Positions 16,482 through 25,083 of a stretch of DNA of 64,000 bases are shown piece by piece. This stretch comes from CAWUEX02 sp963921305 (GTDB lineage: Bacteria > Pseudomonadota > Alphaproteobacteria > Rhodospirillales > Rhodospirillaceae). The notes beneath the pieces were generated by a model. The model saw only the letters and a program-made list of their open reading frames with translations, searched no databases and was not told the origin of the DNA. The stretch lies in NCBI GenBank assembly GCA_963921305.4, contig CAWUEX030000002.1, forward strand, positions 1,550,001-1,614,000, read 5' to 3'. Positions within the stretch are counted from its first letter, which is position 1; each line of letters begins with the position of its first letter. Both the position numbers and the translations under genes were made by a program.

Positions 16482-16735
16482 AAAGAGTGAGGCCCAGAAT
16501 AATACGGTAAAATGTTGGGCGGGTTTATGCGTCGTGCGAACCGGGCGAAGGACACGGTCTCAATACGTACACCGCGCCCGTTGCTCCACAGAATGTCCCC
16601 CATTGCCACCCGTATCTTGCGTTGCGGCTCATATACTCTATCGTTTCTCCGCACATCTGCCATGCGGGAATAGAGCATCGCGCCCGCGCGGCCGCGGCGT
16701 AAAGTGGGCTCTCCGTTCATCGCGGGAGTTCTCCC
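16482..16735. other. 254-bp intergenic region without a supported gene
   Basis: Between the membrane protein and the AhpD-like gene. A 116-codon frame on the minus strand crosses it but covers the ends of both neighbours and matches nothing I recognise. No convincing promoter, hairpin terminator or repeat was found; GGGAG at 16725 is the ribosome site of the next gene. Confidence 0.5.
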
Positions 16736-17248
16736 ATGGCCTGGTTGGAGCGTTTCATTCTCACCCGCCTCGCGCGCCGCGATCCCGGTCAATGGACATG
16801 GCTGCGCGATCTCGCCGCCCGCACCTCCGGGGTGTTGTGGAAGTTCGGGGCATTCGGTCTACTGGCCAATCACCGCCGTCACGGACCCGCCGCGCTGCTG
16901 CACCTGGCACGCATCGGCGCCATGCAGGTCTACGACTGCGGCACCTGCTTGCAAATCGCCGTCGATTACGCCGTCAAGGACCACGTACCGCCGGATGTCC
17001 TGCGCCATGCCTTGGAGGGCGGGGCCCGGCTCACTGGTGCTGAGCAACTGGCCTACCGCTACGGCTGTGCGGTGGCCGCCGACGATCCGGCGTTGCCCGG
17101 CTTGATCGAAACCATGCGCGGCGCTCTCGGTGACGCGGTGCTCAGCGAGCTTGCCATCGCCGCAGCCACTGCGGGTGTATTTCCGCTGACCAAGCGGGGG
17201 CTCGGCATCGCCGTGTCCTGCCAGCGTATGACGGTTGCCGTGCGCTGA
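16736..17248 (+). CDS. AhpD-like/carboxymuconolactone decarboxylase-fold protein
   Basis: A 170-residue all-helical protein with a YDCGTCLQIAVDYA segment, giving a CxxC at C68 and C71 followed by a helix, the arrangement seen in AhpD-like alkylhydroperoxidases, although the expected downstream Glu/His relay is not clear. Such proteins reduce peroxides or act on lactones. A GGGAG site precedes the ATG. It stands alone between the membrane protein and the LysE exporter. Confidence 0.65.
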   Translation: MAWLERFILTRLARRDPGQWTWLRDLAARTSGVLWKFGAFGLLANHRRHGPAALLHLARIGAMQVYDCGTCLQIAVDYAVKDHVPPDVLRHALEGGARLTGAEQLAYRYGCAVAADDPALPGLIETMRGALGDAVLSELAIAAATAGVFPLTKRGLGIAVSCQRMTVAVR

Positions 17249-17307
17249 CCTTTCGGCCACGCTTGTGGTGAAGAGAAGCTGACAAAATAAAGAGCAGGAG
17301 CAGCGCT

Positions 17308-17952
17308 ATGACCACCTTCGACTGGAGCGTCATCGCCTTCGTCATGGCGATCTACTTCATGGCCGTCGTCACCCCCGGCCCGGCGTTTCTGTTTATGTCG
17401 CGTCTGTCGCTGCAGGGGCGGCGCAGCACCGGCTTCGGCGCCACCCTCGGCATCGCCATCGCCTCGACGCTCTATGCCCTGCTGGCCATGACCGGTCTGG
17501 CCTTTCTGCTCGATCAGTTGCGCTGGCTTACTCGCGCGGTGCAAATCGCCGGTGGGCTGTATCTCATTTACCTCGGTGTGCAGGCGTGGCGCGCGGCCAA
17601 GCACGGTCTCGAAGACGACGCCCCCGCTCTGCCCGCTGATCTCAAACGCCGCAAGGATTTCTGGTCCGGCCTGCGCATGGGCATGCTGGTGTCATTTTCC
17701 AACCCCAAGGGCGCGTTGTTTTTTGTCAGCCTGTATGCGGCCGCCATTCCCGTAGATGCGTCGCTCGCCACCAAGGGCGTCATTCTCGCCGGCGGTACGT
17801 CCATGGAACTGCTGTGGTACGGCCTCACGGTCGTGTTGTTGTCGCGCCCGCACATCTCATCGCTGTACCGCCGCGCGGCGGCGTGGATCGAACGGGTCAT
17901 CGGCACCGTGCTGGCCTACTTCGGTTTGCGCCTGATTCTCGACCGCACCTGA
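17308..17952 (+). CDS. LysE/RhtB-family exporter
   Basis: A 214-residue inner-membrane protein with six hydrophobic segments and the LysE/RhtB signature VTPGPAFLFMSRLSLQGRRSTGFGATLGIA near the N-terminus, then FLLDQLRWLTRAVQIAGGLYLIYLGVQAW and SFSNPKGALFFVSL. Members export amino acids such as lysine, threonine or homoserine lactones. The substrate cannot be told. An AGGAG site lies nine bases upstream. It is followed after 110 bp by a cupin-GST pair that need not be related. Confidence 0.88.
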   Translation: MTTFDWSVIAFVMAIYFMAVVTPGPAFLFMSRLSLQGRRSTGFGATLGIAIASTLYALLAMTGLAFLLDQLRWLTRAVQIAGGLYLIYLGVQAWRAAKHGLEDDAPALPADLKRRKDFWSGLRMGMLVSFSNPKGALFFVSLYAAAIPVDASLATKGVILAGGTSMELLWYGLTVVLLSRPHISSLYRRAAAWIERVIGTVLAYFGLRLILDRT

Positions 17953-18062
17953 AACGCGCCCGCACATCACCCAAAAAAGCCCCTCCAAAAAGTCCGGCAA
18001 AGCGGTTAGAGAAAGGCGCGCCAGTTTTTATCGTACTTTTTCACGGACACAGGATGTTCCCC

Positions 18063-18416
18063 ATGCCCACCGCCATTCCCCGTATCGAAGAACAATCATG
18101 GGGCCACATGGAATGGCTCGCCGATCATGCCTCGCACCCGGGCGTGCGCGCCTCGCTCGCCAAAATGGTGCTGAACGGCAAGGAGGCCTCGCCCCGTCAC
18201 CGCCATGATACGTGTGCGGAGATTCTTCACGTGCTCACCGGTGCCGTCACTCTGCACGTCGACGGCGAAGACCCCAAGCCTCTAGTGGCCGGTGCCACTG
18301 CCGTCGTGCCGCCCTATAAATCGCACTGGCTGAGCAATGCCTCGGCGGCGCAGGCGGACGTGATGATCGCCTATTCCTCCGGCAACCGCGATTACGTCGA
18401 TCTCAGCGCCGCATGA
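18063..18416 (+). CDS. Small single-domain cupin
   Basis: A 117-residue cupin: PRHRHDTCAEILHVLTGAVTLHVDG carries the His-His-Glu metal motif 1 and VPPYKSHWLSNASAA motif 2. The frame is open well upstream, but only the ATG at 18063 has a correctly placed AGGA (eight bases) and begins at the domain; an ATG at 18054 is possible. The stop overlaps the start of the GST gene in ATGA, so the two are coupled. Likely a small dioxygenase or isomerase, or a sensor of a metabolite; function not assignable. Confidence 0.78.
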   Translation: MPTAIPRIEEQSWGHMEWLADHASHPGVRASLAKMVLNGKEASPRHRHDTCAEILHVLTGAVTLHVDGEDPKPLVAGATAVVPPYKSHWLSNASAAQADVMIAYSSGNRDYVDLSAA

Positions 18417-19015
18417 TCACGCTTTACGACTCCGCCTTGTCCGGCAATTGCCACAAGGTGCGCATGATGCTGGGTTTCCTTGGGTTCGACTATGAGATCA
18501 CGCCCGTCGATTGGGCCAAGGGCGAGTTCGATACCCCGGCGTACCGCGCCGTCAACCCGCGCGCCCAACTGCCCGCGTTGGATGACGACGGCACGGTGGT
18601 GTGGGACAGCCAGGCGATTCTGTTTTATCTCGCCACCCGCTATGGCCAAGGCACGGGCTGGTGGCCGGATGACCCACTCGCGCAAACCCGGGTGATGCAA
18701 TGGCTGATGCTCGCCAATGAAGAGGTCGCGGCATTAGCCTGGGCCCGGGTCACCGTGCTGATGAAACGTCCGCGTGACCGCCTGGGCGAGTTGCAGGCCA
18801 AAGGCCGCGCCGGCCTCGCGGTGATGAACGCCGCCCTGGCGGACACCACCTGGCTCGCTGGCGGCGAGCATCCCAGCATCGGCGATATCGCCTGTTTTCC
18901 CTACGCTGGCATGGCCGGGCAGGGCGAAGTCGCGCTCAGTGAGTATCCCCATGTCCAGCGGTGGATCGCGGACATCAAAGCGCTGCCCAACTACACCGTC
19001 ATGCCGGGGCTGTAA
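18413..19015 (+). CDS. Glutathione S-transferase
   Basis: A 200-residue GST. The N-terminal thioredoxin-like domain begins LYDSALSGNCHKVRMMLGFL, with the Ser (SGNCHKV) that activates glutathione in beta/theta-type enzymes, then NPRAQLPALDDDG (cis-Pro) and the DSQAI motif that binds the gamma-glutamyl group. The helical C-domain has NAALADTTWLAG and GDIACFPY. It is translationally coupled to the cupin upstream, a pairing that suggests glutathione conjugation or isomerisation of the cupin substrate. Confidence 0.9.
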   Translation: MITLYDSALSGNCHKVRMMLGFLGFDYEITPVDWAKGEFDTPAYRAVNPRAQLPALDDDGTVVWDSQAILFYLATRYGQGTGWWPDDPLAQTRVMQWLMLANEEVAALAWARVTVLMKRPRDRLGELQAKGRAGLAVMNAALADTTWLAGGEHPSIGDIACFPYAGMAGQGEVALSEYPHVQRWIADIKALPNYTVMPGL

Positions 19016-19142
19016 TCGCTTCTGTTCACCTGCCGAAACATGCCCGCTGCGGCAGCATTTGCCACAGGAAATTTTTTGCCCCGGACGCGCCGCCCCGCCA
19101 GGATAGGGCCTCAACACTGCGCCGATCCGGGAGCCTTGCGCC

Positions 19143-20897
19143 ATGCGTTACACCGCCGCCTGTTTGACCGACATCACCGCCGGCACCGGCGAGGACTGGG
19201 CCCGGCGCATCGCCACGCTTGCGGGCGACTACGCCGACCTCAAACTCGTCGTCCTTCCCGCACTGCCGGACGGTGCGGACCTCCCCGCCGGTATCGCCGA
19301 AGCCGCGGTCGCGCATGGCCTGCATGTTGCCGGGGCCATCGGCGCGGCGGCCTTTCTGCTCGGTCCGGACGATCATGATCATCTGTCCGATGCGGGAGGT
19401 CTTTATCCCGTGTGCCGTACGGCCATCGGCGATCTTGCGGTGGTGGTGAACGACGATCTGCGCCAGCACGAAGTGGTGCGCGGTCATGTCCTGGCGGGCG
19501 CGGAGATCGTGCTTAATCCGGCGCGGCAGCGGCCCGATGCGCTGGACCATCAACGCGCGATCGCCCGCCCAGCCCGCGCCTATGAAAACCTTGCCGCGCT
19601 GCTCACCGCCTCCGCCGGTGGTGCGTCTGGCATTTGGGACAGCCGCGGCCATGAGCTGGTGTCCGGCGGGGCGGAGACCGATGCCGTTGCTACCAAGATC
19701 GACCTTGAAACCCTGCGCACCTCCCGCACTGTGCCGATGCTCAACTTCCCGGCCCAGCTGCGCACCAAGCTCTATGCGGTGGAATACAACCGGGCTGAGG
19801 CGCGGGCCAAAGACTGGCCGGCGGATGTCGCCGCGCCTATCGCGCCCTATCAGGTGCTGCTGGCCCAGGCCCATATCACCACCGTCACCAGTGTCGAAGA
19901 CGCCGATGAGGTGATCAGCCGCAATCTCGACCGCAGCCTCGGTCTGGCGTCCAAGTTCGCCGGCAACCCGGCGGTCAAGCTGACGGTGTTCCCGGAGTAT
20001 TGGATGACCGGTGCGGCCTTCGGCAAATCGGTGGACGACTTCTGGCCCAACGTCGGCATCCGCATGGACGGGCCGCACTTCGCCCGGCTGCAGGACTTCG
20101 CGGTCAAGGCAAGTACCTTCGTTGGCGGGGCCATCTTCGAATACGATCCCGAGTGGCCGCGCCGCTGGTTCAACACCGCCTTCATTATCAATCCGGCGGG
20201 CGAGGTCATTCTCAAATACCGCAAGCTGCAATGCGGCGACATCAACGGTCTGCTCAACAACACCACACCGGGCAATGTTTACTCCGAATACGTTCAGCGC
20301 TACGGCGAAGACGGCTTGTTCCCGGTGGTCGATACGGAAATTGGGCGTCTCGCCGCGTGCATCTGTTACGACACCAACTTCCCGGAGTTATGGCGCTCGC
20401 TCACCCTGCGCGGTGCGGAGCTGGTCGTCTATCCCACCGGCGAGCCCCACAACGGTCACCGCACTGCCTGGGACATCGCCAAGTGCGCCCACGCAGCGGA
20501 GAATCAAATTTACATTGCCAGCGCCAATGCCGGGTGTGAGTCCGCGCACCTCAATGCGCCGACCACCTATTTCCACCGTGGCTTTTCAAAGTTGATCGGT
20601 CCCGACGGGCGCACCGTTGCGGTGGCCGATACCGGCGGCGAAGTGCCCTTGGTCGCCAGCGTCGATATCGCTGCACTGCGCCGCGCCCGCGCCGATGCGG
20701 ATCTGTCGCTGATCGATAAGGTGGATTTCGCCAAGGCGGCAGAGATGTACCGTGGGCACGAGGGGTTTCCCCTCGACTGGGCGTTGGAGACACCAACGGA
20801 AACGGCGCAGGAAGGTATCGGCCACGTGCTGCAGACCATGGCCCGTTACCGCGAGACCGGTGTTTACCGCGCGCCGGCGGCGTTGGCCGCGGAATAA
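19143..20897 (+). CDS. Tandem nitrilase-superfamily protein with degenerate first domain
   Basis: A 584-residue protein. Residues 240-560 are a complete carbon-nitrogen hydrolase: Glu E285 (FPEYWM), Lys K361 (YRKLQ) and Cys C408 (ICYDTNF), then GAELVVYPTGEPH. Such enzymes hydrolyse amides or nitriles. Residues 1-220 are a shorter copy of the same fold: LKLVVLPALP matches VKLTVFPEYW with Glu replaced by A40, and GDLAVVVNDD matches GRLAACICYD with Cys replaced by N103, so this half should be inactive. It converges on cydB with 12 bp between stops. Confidence 0.87.
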   Translation: MRYTAACLTDITAGTGEDWARRIATLAGDYADLKLVVLPALPDGADLPAGIAEAAVAHGLHVAGAIGAAAFLLGPDDHDHLSDAGGLYPVCRTAIGDLAVVVNDDLRQHEVVRGHVLAGAEIVLNPARQRPDALDHQRAIARPARAYENLAALLTASAGGASGIWDSRGHELVSGGAETDAVATKIDLETLRTSRTVPMLNFPAQLRTKLYAVEYNRAEARAKDWPADVAAPIAPYQVLLAQAHITTVTSVEDADEVISRNLDRSLGLASKFAGNPAVKLTVFPEYWMTGAAFGKSVDDFWPNVGIRMDGPHFARLQDFAVKASTFVGGAIFEYDPEWPRRWFNTAFIINPAGEVILKYRKLQCGDINGLLNNTTPGNVYSEYVQRYGEDGLFPVVDTEIGRLAACICYDTNFPELWRSLTLRGAELVVYPTGEPHNGHRTAWDIAKCAHAAENQIYIASANAGCESAHLNAPTTYFHRGFSKLIGPDGRTVAVADTGGEVPLVASVDIAALRRARADADLSLIDKVDFAKAAEMYRGHEGFPLDWALETPTETAQEGIGHVLQTMARYRETGVYRAPAALAAE

Positions 20898-20909
20898 GCT
20901 GTACAGCCG

Positions 20910-21914
20910 TTAGTCGTAGCGCAGTTCTGTCGCCTTGCCGCTGAACACACGGTAAGCGAACACGGTGTAGCCGAAGATGATCGGCAGCACGAAAAGGGTT
21001 CCCGCCAAAATGATCATCAAACTCTCCGGCGCCGCGGCTGCGGCGTATATCGTCATTTGTTCGGGCACGACGTAGGGATAGAACGAATAGGCCAGGCCGG
21101 CGAACGCCAGCACGAACAGTCCCGCCGTGGCGCTGAAGGGCAGCCAGGAGTAGCGGTCGCCCGGTGCGGGCAGGCGCTTCAGGCCGAACCACAACACCGC
21201 CAGCAGCGCTGCGGCGGTCAGGGGCAGCGGCGCCAGCCACAGCATCTCGGGGAACGAGAACCACTTGGCGAAGATGCGCGGGCTCACCAATGGTGAGGCC
21301 AGGGAGATCGCTGCGAACCCGGCGGCCACCAGCACCAGCGAGCGCCGCGCCCAACGCACCGCCTTGCGCTGCAGGGCGCCGTCGGTCTTGCGCACAATCC
21401 ACCCGGCGCCGATTAGTCCGTACCCAGCGCTTAAACACACGGCGGTCAGCAGGGCGAAGGCCAGTGCCGCCGGCGACTGATCGAGCCCCAGCACATAAAG
21501 TCCGAGCATGAACCCCTGACTCAGAGCGGTGACCAAGGAGCCAACGAAGAACCACCGGTTCCACAAATCTTTGCGTTCGGGCTCGGCCTTGGCACGGAAC
21601 TCGAACGACACGCCGCGCAGGATGAGGCCGATGAGCATCAGCGCCACCGGCAGGTAAAACGCGGTGAGAATAATGCCGTGGGCGACGGGAAAGGCGACCA
21701 GCAGCAGGCCCGCCGCCAGCACCAGCCAGGTCTCGTTGGCATCCCAGAACGGGCCGATGGCGGCGATCATGCGATCCTTCTCCGCATCGTCGGCCAGCGG
21801 CAGCAGCAGGCCGACGCCCAGGTCGAACCCGTCCAGCACCACGTAGATCAGGATCGACACGCCCATCAGGGCGGCGAAGATGAAGGGCAGCCATTGACCG
21901 GGATCGTCAAACAT
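20910..21914 (-). CDS. cydB: Cytochrome bd-type quinol oxidase subunit II
   Basis: A 334-residue membrane protein: the N-terminus FIFAALMGVSILIYVVLDGFDLGVG and DANETWLV are the CydB signatures, followed by repeated hydrophobic helices and the C-terminal PEQMTIYAAAAAPESL. It forms the second subunit of cytochrome bd/CIO oxidase, which reduces O2 with quinol. The open frame continues into cydA; starts at the ATG at 21914 (GGAG eleven bases upstream) or the GTG at 21926 that overlaps the cydA stop are both possible. Part of the regulator-cydA-cydB operon. Confidence 0.93.
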   Translation of the reverse strand: MFDDPGQWLPFIFAALMGVSILIYVVLDGFDLGVGLLLPLADDAEKDRMIAAIGPFWDANETWLVLAAGLLLVAFPVAHGIILTAFYLPVALMLIGLILRGVSFEFRAKAEPERKDLWNRWFFVGSLVTALSQGFMLGLYVLGLDQSPAALAFALLTAVCLSAGYGLIGAGWIVRKTDGALQRKAVRWARRSLVLVAAGFAAISLASPLVSPRIFAKWFSFPEMLWLAPLPLTAAALLAVLWFGLKRLPAPGDRYSWLPFSATAGLFVLAFAGLAYSFYPYVVPEQMTIYAAAAAPESLMIILAGTLFVLPIIFGYTVFAYRVFSGKATELRYD

Positions 21915-21922
21915 TGCGTCTG

Positions 21923-23281
21923 TCACTCCGCCGCTTGGCCGAGACCCGGCACCGCCGTCGGCAGGGCCGGCTTGCCAGGGGCATCCCCGCCCCCGGCCTT
22001 GCGAGCGAGATAAAAGATCGCGCTGACGTAAGCCGACAGCAGCAGCACGTAAACGGTCAGATACATCGCCAGGGTGGTGCCGACCATGCCGGCAGGCACC
22101 GGCCCAACCGCTTCGGCCACGCGCAACACCCCAGAGACCAGCCAGGGCTGACGGCCGATTTCGGTGACGTACCAGCCGGCGATGGTGGCCACCCAGCCGG
22201 AGAAACTCATCACCACCAGCGTGCGCAGGGTCAGGGTGTTCAGGCCGCCGCGCTTCCAGTATTGCCACGCGCCCCACCAGGACACGGCCAGCATCAGCAC
22301 GCCAACGCCGACCATGATGCGGAACCCGTAAAACACCGCCGGCACCGGCGGGATGTCTTCACCGAAGTCGTTGAGGCCTGGCACCACGCCCGACGGAGAA
22401 TGTTTCAGGATCAGGCTGGCGCCACTGGGAATGCCGATCTCGAGGTGATTGGTGCGCGCGTCTTCGTCAGGCACGGCAAACAACAGCAGGGGCACGTGCG
22501 GTCCGGTCTCCCAGTTGCCTTCCATGGCGGCCACCTTGGCCGGCTGATGCTCCAGCGTATTGAGGCCGTGCAGGTCGCCGGCGAGAATCTGCAACGGGAT
22601 CAGCACCGCGGCCAAGGTCACCCCCGTGCGCAGGGCGGCGGCCACGGCGGGCGTGCGGTCGTTGCGCAGCCAGCGGTAGGCGGAAATACCGGCAATTAGG
22701 AAGGCCACCGTCAGGCCCGAGGCCAGCAGCGTGTGAACGAGGCGGTAGGGCATGGACGGGTTGAACACCACTGCCAACCAGTCCGTCGCGTGGGCGATGC
22801 CGTCGCGCAGCTCGAACCCGGTGGGCGTGTGCATCCACGAGTTCAGCACCAAAATCCAGAACGCCGACAGGGTCGTGCCCACGGCCACCAGCACGGTGGC
22901 GACCGTATGCATGCGATTGGAGACGCGGCGGAAGCCGAACAGCATGATGCCGAGGAACACCGCTTCGAGAAAGAACGCGGTCAGCACCTCGTAGGCCAAC
23001 AAAGGTCCGGCGATGTTGCCCACCCGCTCCATGAAGCCGGGCCAGTTGGTGCCGAACTGAAAACTCATGGTGATGCCTGAGACCACGCCCATGGCAAAGG
23101 ACAGGGCGAACACCTTGACCCAGAAGTGGTAGGCCTCCATCCACTTCATGTCGCCGCTGCGCGCGTAGGCCCACTTGAAATAGACTAGCACCCAGCCCAG
23201 CGCGATGGTGATCGCCGGAAACAGAATGTGGAAGGTGATATTGGCGGCAAACTGAATGCGCGCGAGCAGCAGGGCGTCCAT
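21923..23281 (-). CDS. cydA: Cytochrome bd-type quinol oxidase subunit I
   Basis: A 452-residue quinol oxidase subunit. H18 (ANITFHILFP) is the heme b595 ligand position, H183 (PYRLVHTLLAS) the b558 ligand, and YEVLTAFFLEAVFLG carries the two conserved glutamates. After GDLHG the periplasmic Q-loop is short, as in the cyanide-insensitive CioA type and unlike the long loop of E. coli. WYVTEIGRQPW near the C-terminus is the family signature. A terminal oxidase for low oxygen or for conditions that poison heme-copper oxidases. It lies 21 bp downstream of the regulator and overlaps cydB if the GTG start is used. No cydX-like peptide was found after cydB. Confidence 0.94.
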   Translation of the reverse strand: MDALLLARIQFAANITFHILFPAITIALGWVLVYFKWAYARSGDMKWMEAYHFWVKVFALSFAMGVVSGITMSFQFGTNWPGFMERVGNIAGPLLAYEVLTAFFLEAVFLGIMLFGFRRVSNRMHTVATVLVAVGTTLSAFWILVLNSWMHTPTGFELRDGIAHATDWLAVVFNPSMPYRLVHTLLASGLTVAFLIAGISAYRWLRNDRTPAVAAALRTGVTLAAVLIPLQILAGDLHGLNTLEHQPAKVAAMEGNWETGPHVPLLLFAVPDEDARTNHLEIGIPSGASLILKHSPSGVVPGLNDFGEDIPPVPAVFYGFRIMVGVGVLMLAVSWWGAWQYWKRGGLNTLTLRTLVVMSFSGWVATIAGWYVTEIGRQPWLVSGVLRVAEAVGPVPAGMVGTTLAMYLTVYVLLLSAYVSAIFYLARKAGGGDAPGKPALPTAVPGLGQAAE

Positions 23282-23302
23282 GTCGTCGTCTCGTGTTTGT
23301 CG

Positions 23303-23884
23303 TTATGTCGCTGCGCCGGAGCTGGGCTTCTTCTTGCGGCCGGGAATCACGGTCAGCTTGTCTTTCATCTCGAACACCTTTTGCACTTTGGCCCCCAGCG
23401 CCAGCAGCTGGATCAGCCGGTCGGTGTCGAGTTTGTTGACGTCGTCGTACCACCCAGTCAGCAGCTCAATCAGATCGTGCAGTTCGGTCATGCGGGTCTG
23501 GGCATAGCGGTCCCCGTCGTTGGACGCGCTTTGCATCAACACGTCGCGCAGCATGGTCAGGGTCGGGTCGACCTCGCGCTTTTTGCGTTCGTCCGCCAGG
23601 GTGCGGACGATCTGCCACAGGTCTTCGGGTGTGGTGAAGTAATCCCGGCGGTCGTCGGGCATGTGACGCAGCTGCACCAGGTTCCAGGCCTGCAGTTCCT
23701 TCAATCCCATGGAGACGTTGGAGCGCGACACGCCCAAGCCGTCCACGATCTGTTCCGCGTTCAGCGGCTCCTCCGAGAGAAACAACAGGGCGTAGATTTG
23801 GCTGACGGTGCGGCTGATGCCCCAGCGGCTGCCCATCTCACCGAAGTGTAGAACGAAGGTCTGGGTTAACGGCGGCAGGTTCAT
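23303..23884 (-). CDS. GbsR/MarR-family transcriptional regulator
   Basis: A 193-residue regulator with a MarR-like winged helix in the GbsR arrangement: GSRWGISRTVSQIYALLFL, the recognition region AEQIVDGLGVSRSNVSMGLKEL, and a long helical C-terminal half with a basic tail (PGRKKKPSS). First gene of the operon with cydAB, so it probably controls the oxidase genes, possibly itself. An AT-rich dyad lies 41-60 bases upstream of the start. Confidence 0.88.
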   Translation of the reverse strand: MNLPPLTQTFVLHFGEMGSRWGISRTVSQIYALLFLSEEPLNAEQIVDGLGVSRSNVSMGLKELQAWNLVQLRHMPDDRRDYFTTPEDLWQIVRTLADERKKREVDPTLTMLRDVLMQSASNDGDRYAQTRMTELHDLIELLTGWYDDVNKLDTDRLIQLLALGAKVQKVFEMKDKLTVIPGRKKKPSSGAAT

Positions 23885-23924
23885 GGCGAACTCCTTTGCC
23901 GCTTACATAACCTCATTTTCACTA

Positions 23925-23944
23925 ATTTCAAGAATTTTTGAAAT
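23925..23944. promoter_or_regulatory. AT-rich dyad upstream of the regulator-cydAB operon
   Basis: Inverted repeat ATTTCAA-(6)-TTGAAAT in an AT-rich stretch 41-60 bases before the regulator start. The position suits an autoregulatory operator or a promoter element. An E. coli Fnr-type site (TTGAT-N4-ATCAA) is not matched exactly. Confidence 0.45.
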
Positions 23945-24017
23945 AAATGAAGAATGTCAGAAAACCCGCCTTTTTCCTCAGGTATTGGGCCTCAGATGTT
24001 GGGATTATATCAGGTGG

Positions 24018-25043
24018 TTACCGCGCACTGTCCGCACTCGCAGCGGTATAGGCGGCCTTCGCCTCAACAATCAAGTCATAGAACGCCAGCGCATTGCCGC
24101 CGATCTGATCCACCAGAGCCCGGTGCGTCGACTGTCCGGCGTCGCGCCAGCGTTGCAACTCGGCGCTGTCCGGCTCGATGATGGTCACATGACTCGCCGC
24201 CGCGTCCGCCAGCATGCGCTCTTCGTCGGCGCGCAACGCCGCGCCCGCCTCGCGCATCGGCGGATAGGCCGCCCGCACCAGCTCCTGCTGCCCCGTCGAC
24301 AAGCCATCGAACCAACGCTTGTTGGCGATGATCGACACCACCGACGCCGTGTGCCGTGTGCGCGTGTAGTACGGCGCGGCTTCCGACGTGCCGGTCATGT
24401 TGTAAACATGGCTGTTGGTTTCGCCGGCGTCGATCAGTCCGGTCTGCAGCGCCGTCAGAATCTCCGTTGAGGGAATCTGAAACAGATCGACGTCGAGCGC
24501 CTGAGCAAACAGTTGCGAGGCCGGATCGATCAGCGCGCGGAAGCGCGCGCCGCTCAGCTCGCCGGGCGTGCGGGCCGGGCGCTTGGTGTAGACGCCGTGC
24601 CAGGCCGCGCCGAAATGACGTAGCCCGACCACGCCGTTCTCCGCCAGCAGGTCGTTCATATAGGGCACCACCGCGGTTTCGAGCACGCTGTCGAACTCGT
24701 CCCAGGATGCGAACAGGTAGGCGGCATTCAGCACCGCCAGTTCCGGCAGCATGGTGGTGACCGACTGCATCCCCACACCGGCGATGTCGAGGCGGCCGCG
24801 CCGCAAGGCATAAAAGTGTGCTTCGTCCGAGCCCAGCTCCCCGTGCACCAGAAGCGTAACGTCAAACGGTTCAGTTTCCGCTTCGCTCAGGCTGCGGCCA
24901 AAGTCCTGGTAGAAACCTTCCGATGCCAACGCTGGTGAGGAAAACGCGCCGATGCGCACAGGCGTTGTGTCCGCTGCGTTTGCCGACGCCGCGATCACAC
25001 ACAAACCGATCAAAGCAACGAGGCGCCTCAAGGTTTTCTCCAA
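24018..25043 (-). CDS. TRAP transporter DctP-type binding protein (orphan 1)
   Basis: A 341-residue periplasmic protein with a signal peptide ending about residue 23 (ASANAA). It follows the DctP plan: HGELGSDEAHFYALRRGRLDIAG, LQTGLIDAGETN and a C-terminal IGGNALAFYDLIVEAKAAY. The middle Arg region (ARFRALIDP) is where DctP proteins hold the ligand carboxylate. No DctQ or DctM permease gene is in the window. It is 40 bp after the FAD oxidase on the same strand, so probably co-transcribed with it and the long methyltransferase. Two further copies are at 44446 and 58452. Confidence 0.85.
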   Translation of the reverse strand: MEKTLRRLVALIGLCVIAASANAADTTPVRIGAFSSPALASEGFYQDFGRSLSEAETEPFDVTLLVHGELGSDEAHFYALRRGRLDIAGVGMQSVTTMLPELAVLNAAYLFASWDEFDSVLETAVVPYMNDLLAENGVVGLRHFGAAWHGVYTKRPARTPGELSGARFRALIDPASQLFAQALDVDLFQIPSTEILTALQTGLIDAGETNSHVYNMTGTSEAAPYYTRTRHTASVVSIIANKRWFDGLSTGQQELVRAAYPPMREAGAALRADEERMLADAAASHVTIIEPDSAELQRWRDAGQSTHRALVDQIGGNALAFYDLIVEAKAAYTAASADSAR

Positions 25044-25083
25044 GCTGGATGGTGTCTTTAAGAAGCCGTCGTAACGACGGACA

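Noticed and set aside
16442..16792. 116-codon minus-strand frame across the intergenic gap
   Set aside because: No recognisable domain, no ribosome site and overlaps the ends of both neighbours.
19026..20231. 401-codon minus-strand frame opposite the nitrilase
   Set aside because: Covers the nitrilase whose E/K/C residues are all on the plus strand.
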